Assembly: GCA_016932235.1 (NCBI GenBank)
Contig: JAFGDF010000324.1
Coordinates: 1-6,417 of the forward strand
Length of the DNA stretch: 6,417 bases
Origin: Deltaproteobacteria bacterium
GTDB lineage: Bacteria > Desulfobacterota > DSM-4660 > Desulfatiglandales > HGW-15
Direction: 5' to 3'
Part shown: one piece after another, positions 1 through 5,686 of the stretch
Layout of the letters: each line of letters begins with the position of its first letter
How positions within the stretch are numbered: position 1 is the first letter of the stretch
Program-made: the position numbers and the translations under genes
Notes under the pieces: generated by a model
The model's input: only the letters and a program-made list of their open reading frames with translations
The model's database searches: none
What the model was told of the DNA's origin: nothing

Positions 1-556
1 CCAGGTAATAAGACGCTAATCCTATAAGCCTCCCTTCTTCATCAAACAAACCACCGCCGCTTGAGCCGGGAAGGACAGGAGTGGATATCTGAAGAAATTT
101 GCCGCCATCCACCGGGCGGACTGCCAAAATAACGCCTTCAGTCAGCGGGGTCAGCTGCAAACCTATGCGCGTCTTAACAGTGTATATCCTTGAACCTGCC
201 TTAAGATCATTGGTGTTGCCCCTTACAATCGCCCGCGCGTTGATTCCCCTAACACTGAGCGTGCATACATCCCGATCCCAATCCGCGTATTGAACCTTAG
301 CCGGGTATTCCTTCTCTTTATAGATCACCCATATTTGTTCGGCATCTTCAATAACATGACAATTGGTGGCAACCAGATCAGTGTCAACAACCACGCCGCT
401 TCCTTTATTCCTGGTATTTTTAATTTCATTATCGGCCTGAATCATCACCAAAGCGGGAGAAACAGTATTCAAAACCTCGGAGGCTGTCCCTGAATAAGAC
501 GGCATCCCCAAAAAAAGAACAATGATAGCCACAAGGCACTGCAGTCCTCTTTTCAT
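1..556 (-). CDS. Secreted trypsin-like serine protease (S1C/DegP-like), C-terminus cut by window edge
   Basis: I translated this frame by hand: 185 codons are open from ATG at 556 to the left edge, with no stop. The N-terminus is a signal peptide: K2 and R3, a hydrophobic core at about residues 8-18, and a probable cleavage site near residues 22-26. The chymotrypsin-fold triad is visible. H67 lies in TNCHVI, D96 in DWDRDVCTL and S166 in PGSSGGGLFD, followed by GRLIGLASYYL as in DegP/HtrA-type and related trypsin-like peptidases. It should therefore be an active endopeptidase acting outside the cytoplasm. C66 and C98 sit beside the catalytic His and Asp, a variant I associate with a bacterial subfamily of these proteases. 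Any PDZ or other C-terminal domain would lie outside the window. The start overlaps the stop of the upstream alarmone hydrolase gene (ATGA), and there is only a weak GGGA upstream, so translation is probably coupled. Substrate is unknown. Confidence 0.9.
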   Translation of the reverse strand, partial: MKRGLQCLVAIIVLFLGMPSYSGTASEVLNTVSPALVMIQADNEIKNTRNKGSGVVVDTDLVATNCHVIEDAEQIWVIYKEKEYPAKVQYADWDRDVCTLSVRGINARAIVRGNTNDLKAGSRIYTVKTRIGLQLTPLTEGVILAVRPVDGGKFLQISTPVLPGSSGGGLFDEEGRLIGLASYYL

Positions 557-1128
557 GGTTTTTCCCATAGGATCTCTCGCGCCCTTCGCAGGACTTGGTC
601 GAAGAATGTCTCCAGCCCTTGATTGACGCCACGACAACCGGCCACAACACGTTCGGCCCAATCCACATATTCACGTCGGCGTTTCAGAGACCATCTTGAC
701 GGCGGGTTGTCAGTGACCTCCCTAATGTTGGAGATCTTATCCGCGATCTCGATCAATTTCGCGGCAGTAGACAGCAGCGGTGCGTTTTCCACCTGCAGGC
801 GCTTGCGCTTAACCCTGGACAGGCTCTTGTCATCGGTGACCTCCTTTACCATGGAACAGATTTCGCGGCCAAATGCCTTTTCAACTTCGTTCGGACTGGT
901 ATCTGTATCCTCGATCGTGTCGTGCAAGATTGCTGCTGCCAATATGGATATATTATACACGCCCCCAATGTTGGCCAGTATGGAGGCTACCTCGATGGGG
1001 TGGTTGATATACGGCGATCTATCCGCCCCCTTACGACGATCATTTCTGTGCTTTTCAGCCGCGAATTCGAGCGACTTAAGCAGGATGTCCAAACAAGCGG
1101 CCTGGTGATGGGTCTGATCAGAGGACAA
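553..1128 (-). CDS. Stand-alone (p)ppGpp hydrolase, MESH1/SpoT-HD family small alarmone hydrolase
   Basis: This 191-residue protein consists essentially of one HD domain. Expected activity is Mn2+-dependent removal of the 3' pyrophosphate from (p)ppGpp in the cytoplasm; some relatives also act on NADPH. Visible motifs are FAAEKHRNDRRK (residues 22-33), PYINHP with H43, ILHDTIEDT with H69/D70 and E73/D74, and KLIEIADKISNIR with D130 and N134. From memory, human MESH1 uses H35, H61, D62 and D122 for metal and E65 and N126 for catalysis. All six residues are here at a constant offset of 8, so the active site looks intact. There is no synthetase, TGS or ACT domain, and the length fits the small-hydrolase class. 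The start is TTG at 1128, chosen because GGAGG at 1135-1139 lies 6 nt upstream and no ATG occurs before residue 93. The stop overlaps the following protease start by 4 bp. Confidence 0.92.
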   Translation of the reverse strand: MSSDQTHHQAACLDILLKSLEFAAEKHRNDRRKGADRSPYINHPIEVASILANIGGVYNISILAAAILHDTIEDTDTSPNEVEKAFGREICSMVKEVTDDKSLSRVKRKRLQVENAPLLSTAAKLIEIADKISNIREVTDNPPSRWSLKRRREYVDWAERVVAGCRGVNQGLETFFDQVLRRAREILWEKP

Positions 1129-1134
1129 TATTTA

Positions 1135-1139
1135 CCTCC
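1135..1139 (-). promoter_or_regulatory. Shine-Dalgarno site that fixes a TTG start
   Basis: On the minus strand GGAGG is followed by a 6-nt spacer (TAAATA) and then TTG at 1128-1126. No ATG or GTG is placed as well, so this site supports the TTG start of the alarmone hydrolase. Confidence 0.75.
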
Positions 1140-1152
1140 ATAATTATAAAAC

Positions 1153-1221
1153 CATGGGGGTCAGGGCTACACAATTGACAAAAATAAGAATTCTGTCAAA
1201 TGTGTAGCCCTGACCCCCATG
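1153..1221. repeat. Long perfect inverted repeat (REP/MITE-like palindrome)
   Basis: Arms 1153-1173 and 1201-1221 are perfect reverse complements over 21 bp. After one mismatch the pairing resumes for 6 bp (1175-1180 with 1194-1199), leaving a short A-rich loop. The outer arm includes GGGGGTCAGGGCTACACA. It occupies most of the gap between the methyltransferase stop and the alarmone hydrolase start. As RNA it would form a very stable hairpin that could stop or attenuate read-through, but there is no clean U-tract on the minus-strand side. From general knowledge, GGGTCAGG...TACACA palindromes of this kind are found dispersed in some genomes near IS200-like (Y1/RAYT) transposases. That origin is inferred, since no transposase is in view. 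Confidence 0.85.
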
Positions 1222-1246
1222 AAGGATCGTGTCCTTATTTTACCAT

Positions 1247-2050
1247 CTATTTTTTTTCGCCGATAATACCGGCGCGAAAAGCGCTTGTAAAGTTTCGGCA
1301 AAATCTGTCCCTGCCAAGCACGGCATCAGCAGCATATATTATGCTGAGGAGCCTGATATCCTCCGGGTCCATTATGGCAGTGTCAATGCCCGCTGAGATA
1401 GCAAGGACCGCAAAAGTCTGGTTGACGGTAGATCTCGCAGGCAATCCGAACGAGATGTTGCTTAACGCGGCGCTAATATGGACTTTGGGAAATTCTTTCC
1501 TTATTCTGCCTATTGTATCAAATGTGGTGTTTCCGCTCTTAATATCTGTTGATATGGCTGTGACAAGCGGATCAACATAGAGCTTCTCATCCGCAATGCC
1601 CTTGTTTCTTGTCATACCTATAAGCCTGTGCAAGATTTCAAGCCTTTTTTCCACATTATTGGGGATCCCTTTATCGTCCACGGGCACCAGGATAAATTCT
1701 GTCTGATGCTCGGACACCAATGGCAGAACCCCTTCCAGACTCTTATTTTCTCCGCTCAGGGAGTTGATCATGGGTTTCTTGTTTACTTTTCCTAGTCCGG
1801 CGGAAAGCGCCTTTGGATTAGTGCTGTCAAGACACAATGTGCAATCGGTAACCTCCTGTACGGAATTAACGAGCCAGATCATGTCTTCCGGCTCTTTATC
1901 CGGGGATGTGCCCGCGTTTACATCCAGATAATTTGCCCCGGCCTTTACCTGCCTCAATGCCAGGTCCTGGATGAAGGCCTTGTCCCTGTTGGCGATCGCC
2001 TCTTTAACCTTTTTTCGAGTTCCGTTAATTTTTTCACCTATTATAATCAT
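1247..2050 (-). CDS. acsE: Methyltetrahydrofolate:corrinoid methyltransferase (AcsE/MeTr-like, DHPS-type TIM barrel)
   Basis: This cytoplasmic enzyme of 267 residues should move the methyl group between 5-methyltetrahydrofolate and the cobalt of a corrinoid protein, as in the Wood-Ljungdahl pathway and related anaerobic methyl-transfer systems. It opens with MIIIGEKINGT, typical of the MeTr/MetH pterin-binding family. It then shows YLDVNAG (D43, N45), LCLDSTN (D75, N78), MINS (N96), YVDPLV (D160) and LSNISFGLP (N198). D75, N96 and D160 fall at the same numbers I recall for the Moorella enzyme, with the catalytic Asn199 equivalent at N198. Length matches that family (about 262). AGGAGGA at 2056-2062 sits 5 nt before the ATG. 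No corrinoid protein, CODH/ACS subunit or folate gene lies beside it, so whether it is true acsE or a catabolic (MtgA/MtrH-like) relative is unresolved. It is not dihydropteroate synthase, as the characteristic N-terminal NVTPDSFSDGG motif is absent. Confidence 0.88.
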   Translation of the reverse strand: MIIIGEKINGTRKKVKEAIANRDKAFIQDLALRQVKAGANYLDVNAGTSPDKEPEDMIWLVNSVQEVTDCTLCLDSTNPKALSAGLGKVNKKPMINSLSGENKSLEGVLPLVSEHQTEFILVPVDDKGIPNNVEKRLEILHRLIGMTRNKGIADEKLYVDPLVTAISTDIKSGNTTFDTIGRIRKEFPKVHISAALSNISFGLPARSTVNQTFAVLAISAGIDTAIMDPEDIRLLSIIYAADAVLGRDRFCRNFTSAFRAGIIGEKK

Positions 2051-2135
2051 TCCAGTCCTCCTGATATTTATGATTTTATACAGAATTCTATATGATTCAG
2101 GTTAAGATTACAAGCACAAATCCGGTATTTTTTTA

Positions 2136-2164
2136 TTGACTTATCCTGTTGTTATTTATATAAG
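2136..2164 (+). promoter_or_regulatory. Sigma-70-type promoter for the reductase-bicupin pair
   Basis: TTGACT at 2136-2141 and TATAAG at 2159-2164 each match the consensus at 5 of 6 positions and are separated by exactly 17 bp in an AT-rich stretch. The predicted transcription start is near 2171, giving a leader of about 30 nt before the GTG start. No operator palindrome was recognised. The divergent methyltransferase must have its promoter in the same 149-bp gap, but I found no convincing minus-strand match. Confidence 0.65.
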
Positions 2165-2185
2165 TCGCGGATAAATTTTTAATTT

Positions 2186-2193
2186 GGAGGAGG
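2186..2193 (+). promoter_or_regulatory. Strong Shine-Dalgarno site that fixes a GTG start
   Basis: GGAGGAGG is followed by a 6-nt spacer and GTG at 2200. It supports GTG as the start of the reductase, whose family N-terminus (LFSPYHIGKVQLKNR) begins nine residues later. Confidence 0.75.
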
Positions 2194-2199
2194 TTTACT

Positions 2200-4299
2200 G
2201 TGACAGCAAACAAATACGAAAGACTTTTTTCACCATATCATATAGGCAAGGTCCAATTAAAAAACAGGTTTGTGAAATCAGCGGCCCAGACATATTTCTT
2301 CGAGTCAGGAGAGAGGCGTGTAGGCGATATAGCGCTTGCTTTCTATGAAGCGGTAGCCAAAGGCGGTGTTGGTCTTATTATTGTCGAGACACCTGCCATG
2401 GAATGGCCGTTGCTCGAGGATGGCGATCGCAGATACCGGGTTGATAATGACAAGTACATTAAAAACATTTCTGAATTGAGCGCGGCCGTGCATAAACATG
2501 ACTGCAAAATATTTACCCAGTTCTATCACCGCGGCCCATGGGGCAAGGAATACCAATTTATAGCCGATCGCGTCGCCTCTTCTCCGGTTTTATTTTCGTC
2601 GCCATACGACGTTCATGAAGAGACTCCGCCGAGGGCATTAAGCGTTGAAGAGATAGAATGGTGGGTGGATCATTTCGCCAGCTGCGCGGTACGGGTCCAG
2701 AAGGCCGGTTTTGACGGCGTTGAAATAAACGCCGGCGCTGACCATCTCTTTCACACCTTTATTTCACGATACTGGAACAGGCGTGACGATGAATACGGTC
2801 CCCAGTCGATGGAAAACCGGATGAGGTTCGTTGTAAACGTCTTAAAAGAGATCAAGAAACGGTGCGGTCAAGACTGGCCGATACAGGTGCTTATGAATGC
2901 CTATGAATTCGGCGTGGGCGATCAGGGGATAACCAAGGAAGAAGGTATTGAGATCGCGAAGATATATGAATCAATCGGGATTGACTCACTGCAGGTCAGG
3001 AATCATCTGGTTGGACATCACCAGGGTTCATATCTTCATAACGTGCTATGGTACCCTGAACTCTGCATTCCCAAAAAAGATTTGCCAGAGGAGATGTACT
3101 GGGGCCATTACGGGGATCTTATCAATGTGCCGTCTGCCGCCAGAGTCAAAAAAGAAATTACAAGGCCGACCATTATGACCACAGGAGGATTCGATGCCGA
3201 TTACGCGGAGATGGTCCTAAGGAAAGGCCAGGCTGACATTATCGGTTTTAACAGGAGGATTTTTGCGGATACGGATTACCCGAAAAAGATAAAAGAAGGC
3301 CGTCCGGAAGACATACAGCCGTGTACCCGTTGCTGTAACTGCGCCAAATTATACAATCAAGTCAGAGAGTGCCGCATAAACGCGGCCTTCGGTACTACCA
3401 AGTACACAATCGACAAGGCCGACAAAAAGAAAAAGGTGATAGTGATCGGCGGCGGGCCCGCCGGAATGCAGGCAGCCAGAGTCTGCGCCATCAGAGGCCA
3501 TGACGTGACATTGTATGAAATGGAGCCGTACCTGGGTGGAAATTTACCATGTGCCGCAGCTATAAAAGGTATTGAGCTCGAAGACCTTCCGGAGATCGTA
3601 AAGTGGTTTAAGACCCAGCTTAAGAAAGAAGGGGTCAAGGTCCATATGAGAAAAATGCCTGATTCGTCCAAAATACTCTCAGAGAAACCGGATGCCGTGG
3701 TTGTCGCATTGGGGGCCGTACCTAAATATCCGGATATACCGGGTCTTGACAGCCCTAATGTGATTAAAACAATTACTCTGTACAGGTTGGTAAAATTTGT
3801 TCTAAGATTCTTTAGTCCGGGATTTTCCAATTGGTTCACTAAAATATGGCTCCCTGCAGGATGGAATCCGTTTGAGCGAATCGGTAAAAGGGTCCTTATA
3901 ATCGGTGGCGCCATCCAGGGTTGCGAGTTAGGCGAATACATGGCTAAAAGGCGTCGGGAAGTGACTATTGTTGAACCCAGTGATAAATTAGGAGACCTGC
4001 TTACCCCCGAATTTACAAATCGTCTGTTAATCTGGTTCAAGAAAAAGGGTGTTAAAACATACACAGGGGTTAAAATGGTCGAAATCAATAAACAGGGATT
4101 AAAAATGATCACTAAAGAAGGTGAAGAAAAAACATTGGCAGCAGATCATATTATACCGATGGGATTCGGGCGAAATGTAGGCTTATATGAAGAACTCAAA
4201 GGAAAGGTGCCGGAGATCTACGTGGTCGGTGACTGCGATAATCCCGCGATAATACCTGATGCGGTCGCGTCAGGCTGGAAGATTGCCAATAAGATATAG
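2200..4299 (+). CDS. NADH:flavin oxidoreductase of the OYE/2,4-dienoyl-CoA reductase/TMADH type (FMN, 4Fe-4S, FAD)
   Basis: A 699-residue cytoplasmic multi-domain flavoenzyme. Residues 1-370 are an OYE-like FMN barrel: LFSPYHIGKVQLKNR near 9-23, QFYHRG at 107-112, GFDGVEI at 170-176, NRRDDEYG at 193-200, and a phosphate-binding end at 328-355. C375, C378, C381 and C391 supply a 4Fe-4S cluster (C-x2-C-x2-C-x9-C, with extra C379). An FAD Rossmann motif GGGPAG lies at 417-422, a second nucleotide motif GGAIQG at 569-574, and the FAD-closing VVGDCDNP at 675-682. Electrons should pass from NAD(P)H through FAD and the cluster to FMN, which reduces an activated C=C; the trimethylamine dehydrogenase branch instead oxidises amines. 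Two features are odd. The usual EIHxAHxYL active-site segment reads EINAGADHL, so N177 and A180 replace the His pair. A hydrophobic Trp-rich stretch at about 524-560 is longer than the usual linker. The substrate cannot be named. It is probably cotranscribed with the bicupin. Confidence 0.88.
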   Translation: MTANKYERLFSPYHIGKVQLKNRFVKSAAQTYFFESGERRVGDIALAFYEAVAKGGVGLIIVETPAMEWPLLEDGDRRYRVDNDKYIKNISELSAAVHKHDCKIFTQFYHRGPWGKEYQFIADRVASSPVLFSSPYDVHEETPPRALSVEEIEWWVDHFASCAVRVQKAGFDGVEINAGADHLFHTFISRYWNRRDDEYGPQSMENRMRFVVNVLKEIKKRCGQDWPIQVLMNAYEFGVGDQGITKEEGIEIAKIYESIGIDSLQVRNHLVGHHQGSYLHNVLWYPELCIPKKDLPEEMYWGHYGDLINVPSAARVKKEITRPTIMTTGGFDADYAEMVLRKGQADIIGFNRRIFADTDYPKKIKEGRPEDIQPCTRCCNCAKLYNQVRECRINAAFGTTKYTIDKADKKKKVIVIGGGPAGMQAARVCAIRGHDVTLYEMEPYLGGNLPCAAAIKGIELEDLPEIVKWFKTQLKKEGVKVHMRKMPDSSKILSEKPDAVVVALGAVPKYPDIPGLDSPNVIKTITLYRLVKFVLRFFSPGFSNWFTKIWLPAGWNPFERIGKRVLIIGGAIQGCELGEYMAKRRREVTIVEPSDKLGDLLTPEFTNRLLIWFKKKGVKTYTGVKMVEINKQGLKMITKEGEEKTLAADHIIPMGFGRNVGLYEELKGKVPEIYVVGDCDNPAIIPDAVASGWKIANKI

Positions 4300-4338
4300 G
4301 ATGTGAGTCTAATCGCTGACTGTTAAAGGATAGCAGAA

Positions 4339-5253
4339 ATGGCCAAAAAAAAATACGCTCGATATGTAAAAAAACTCGAATTCAAAGATGATCCATCCGG
4401 GATCAACAGGCAGGTGACCCAACTGGACGGGAAGTCTTTTGGATTGGATTTTCATATTCAATTCGGGACCTTTGTTGCGGCCGGCAAGATGGGGAAGCGG
4501 CTTTATGGCCCTCACTCCCACGACTTTAACCAGGTAATGCTTTTTATAGGGACAGATACGGATGATATGGGGGATCTGGACTCTGAAGTCGAGCTTTGCC
4601 TGGGTAAAGAGGGGGAAAAATATATGATTACCAGTTCTTCATCGGTCTGGATTCCCAAGGGATTGCCGCATTTTCCGGCTACCATTAACAGGATGGATAG
4701 GCGTTTTATATACATGGAGATATCATACGCCTCTGAATATAAAGAGAAGCCCGTGAGAGTTGATAAGAAGGCCTTTAATTCCGCGCCGATAATAGGGTGG
4801 AAGGGAAAATACAGGAAGCACATTAAGAACACCGCGTTTATTCGAAAAGGGGCCTGGATGTACGGGCCTAAGAACAGGGATGACTCAGGAGGCCAGCTTG
4901 CCTTTATTTTTAATAAGGAACCGGACGCGTTTGAATTCCTTGTTATGTGCGAGAGCTTAAAAAAGGCCCCGTACAGGTTCAGCCCCATACCGGATAAGCC
5001 CCATGCCCATCCCAGACTCGAGATCCTATTTTTTATAGGGACAGATACCAATAACCTGGGCTATCTTGGGGGAGAGGCTGAGATACACCTGGGAAAGGAA
5101 ATGGAAAGGCATGTAATAACCGAACCGACCGCGGTGGTGATACCCAGAGGCCTTCCACACAACCCGCTGATTATTACAAAGATTGACAGGCCGTTTTTGC
5201 TGACGGATGTCCGGCCCCAAGGCAGCGGAGATTTTGATCCCCGAAATCTCTAG
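4339..5253 (+). CDS. Bicupin protein with two metal-site cupin halves, function unknown
   Basis: A 304-residue soluble protein with no signal peptide, built as an internal duplication. Both halves share HxHxxx(Q/E), FIGTDT, LGKE and IP(K/R)GLPH. Putative metal ligands are H59, H61, Q65, H111 in the first half and H222, H224, E228, H274 in the second, at a constant offset of 163 residues. The second half has the full cupin set (two His, Glu, His), whereas the first has Gln for Glu, so the two sites may differ in metal or activity. Cupins include dioxygenases, isomerases, decarboxylases and binding proteins, and nothing seen here chooses among them. The gene starts 39 bp after the reductase, with AAAGGA at 4325-4330 as a modest ribosome site, so it probably acts in the same pathway. 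The N-terminus is Lys-rich (MAKKK). The spacing and repeated motifs make the bicupin call strong; the function is unassigned. Confidence 0.8.
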   Translation: MAKKKYARYVKKLEFKDDPSGINRQVTQLDGKSFGLDFHIQFGTFVAAGKMGKRLYGPHSHDFNQVMLFIGTDTDDMGDLDSEVELCLGKEGEKYMITSSSSVWIPKGLPHFPATINRMDRRFIYMEISYASEYKEKPVRVDKKAFNSAPIIGWKGKYRKHIKNTAFIRKGAWMYGPKNRDDSGGQLAFIFNKEPDAFEFLVMCESLKKAPYRFSPIPDKPHAHPRLEILFFIGTDTNNLGYLGGEAEIHLGKEMERHVITEPTAVVIPRGLPHNPLIITKIDRPFLLTDVRPQGSGDFDPRNL

Positions 5254-5260
5254 TCTATAC

Positions 5261-5299
5261 AAATCAGGTCACGGCTGATCTTCTTTTAAGATACCGCCT
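5261..5299 (+). repeat. Direct repeat, copy 1
   Basis: Matches 5642-5680 at 33 of 39 positions in the same orientation. All six differences are transitions. It begins 7 bp after the bicupin stop and contains the left arm of the hairpin at 5266-5320. Confidence 0.8.
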
Positions 5300-5320
5300 T
5301 TTGAAGGACGGCCGTGACCT
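5266..5320 (+). other. Hairpin cluster after the bicupin (possible terminator or structured RNA end)
   Basis: A 10-bp perfect outer stem (AGGTCACGGC at 5266-5275 with GCCGTGACCT at 5311-5320) encloses two small hairpins: ATCTT/AAGAT (5278-5282 with 5288-5292) and CCTT/AAGG (5297-5300 with 5304-5307). The fold would be a three-way junction. Its place directly after the bicupin stop suggests transcript end formation or mRNA protection. No T-tract follows, so an ordinary intrinsic terminator is not supported. Confidence 0.5.
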
Positions 5321-5417
5321 ATGATTACCCGCCAGTTAAACAAGCTCTACGATCTATACTTCCATTAACTCCTTGATATCGTTCTTTAGTTTTCATATGA
5401 CATTTTCTGCTGCAGGA

Positions 5418-5614
5418 GGTTTTGCGGTCTTTGAAAGACGACATCTCATATAAACTCCACCTTAGATTAGCAATGGGCTGATTTTTAAGGGTTTACGCCA
5501 CTATTTTATGTCAGAATGGTTAGTTGCTATAGAGAAATAGCCTATCAAACCCTTAAAAATCAGCCCATCGGCAATGTAAAGATTAGATGTCGTCTTGAAA
5601 AGATCGGCAAAACC
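5418..5614. repeat. Nested inverted repeat of about 197 bp (MITE-like element)
   Basis: Outer arms 5418-5446 and 5585-5614 pair over 27 positions, including a perfect 12-bp block (AAGACGACATCT at 5435-5446 with 5585-5596) and GGTTTTGC/GCAAAACC at the tips, with one bulge and one 2-nt mismatch. Inner arms 5473-5494 and 5547-5568 are perfect over 22 bp. The 52-bp centre has its own small hairpin (GCTAT/ATAGC, 5526-5530 with 5537-5541). No coding frame and no clear target-site duplication were found. It could be a non-autonomous transposon relic or a double-stranded RNA-forming locus. Confidence 0.8.
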
Positions 5615-5641
5615 GAAAAATCCCAACAGGTAGGAAACATA

Positions 5642-5680
5642 AAACCAGGTCACAACTGATCTTCTTTTGAGATATCGTCT
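5642..5680 (+). repeat. Direct repeat, copy 2
   Basis: Second copy of the 39-bp repeat at 5261-5299. It lies just past the lipoprotein stop and lacks the right-hand arm GCCGTGACCT, so the outer stem seen around copy 1 cannot form here. With copy 1 it brackets the nested inverted repeat. Confidence 0.8.
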
Positions 5681-5686
5681 CTTTTG

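Larger units (their letters stand above)
5254..5686. other. Convergent 433-bp intergenic region with structured repeats, no gene seen
   Basis: This lies between the stops of the bicupin (+) and the lipoprotein (-). I found no open frame with a plausible start and ribosome site; the short frames, for example minus-strand peptides around 5340-5450, stop within about 25 codons. It holds two copies of a 39-bp direct repeat, a compact hairpin cluster and a nested inverted repeat, each listed separately. Stretch 5321-5417 is otherwise featureless. Confidence 0.7.

Noticed and set aside
99..493. Two short plus-strand frames near the left end
   Set aside because: They lie antisense to the protease, which has signal peptide and full catalytic triad.
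623..1108. Long plus-strand open frame opposite the alarmone hydrolase
   Set aside because: Its translation shows no family motif, and the minus strand encodes a protein with a complete HD active site, so it is an antisense shadow.
1247..2050. Dihydropteroate synthase
   Set aside because: The TIM barrel is related, but the DHPS signature motifs are missing and the MeTr residues D75, N96, D160 and N198 are all present.
2064..2135. Minus-strand promoter for the methyltransferase
   Set aside because: Only poor -10/-35 matches were found (for example TATAAA without a well-spaced -35), so none is reported as a feature.
3357..4112. 251-residue minus-strand open frame inside the reductase gene
   Set aside because: It is antisense to the FAD/NAD domains, whose motifs are intact on the plus strand, and it has no recognisable domain.
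4512..5051. 179-residue minus-strand open frame opposite the bicupin
   Set aside because: The plus strand shows a regular duplication with cupin motifs; the antisense product has none.
5340..5395. Minus-strand peptide ending KLKNDIKELMEV, resembling a protein C-terminus
   Set aside because: A stop codon lies directly upstream in frame and no homology can be shown; at most an unrecognisable gene remnant.
5261..5680. CRISPR array
   Set aside because: There are only two imperfect copies, about 340 bp apart, with no regular spacers and no cas gene.
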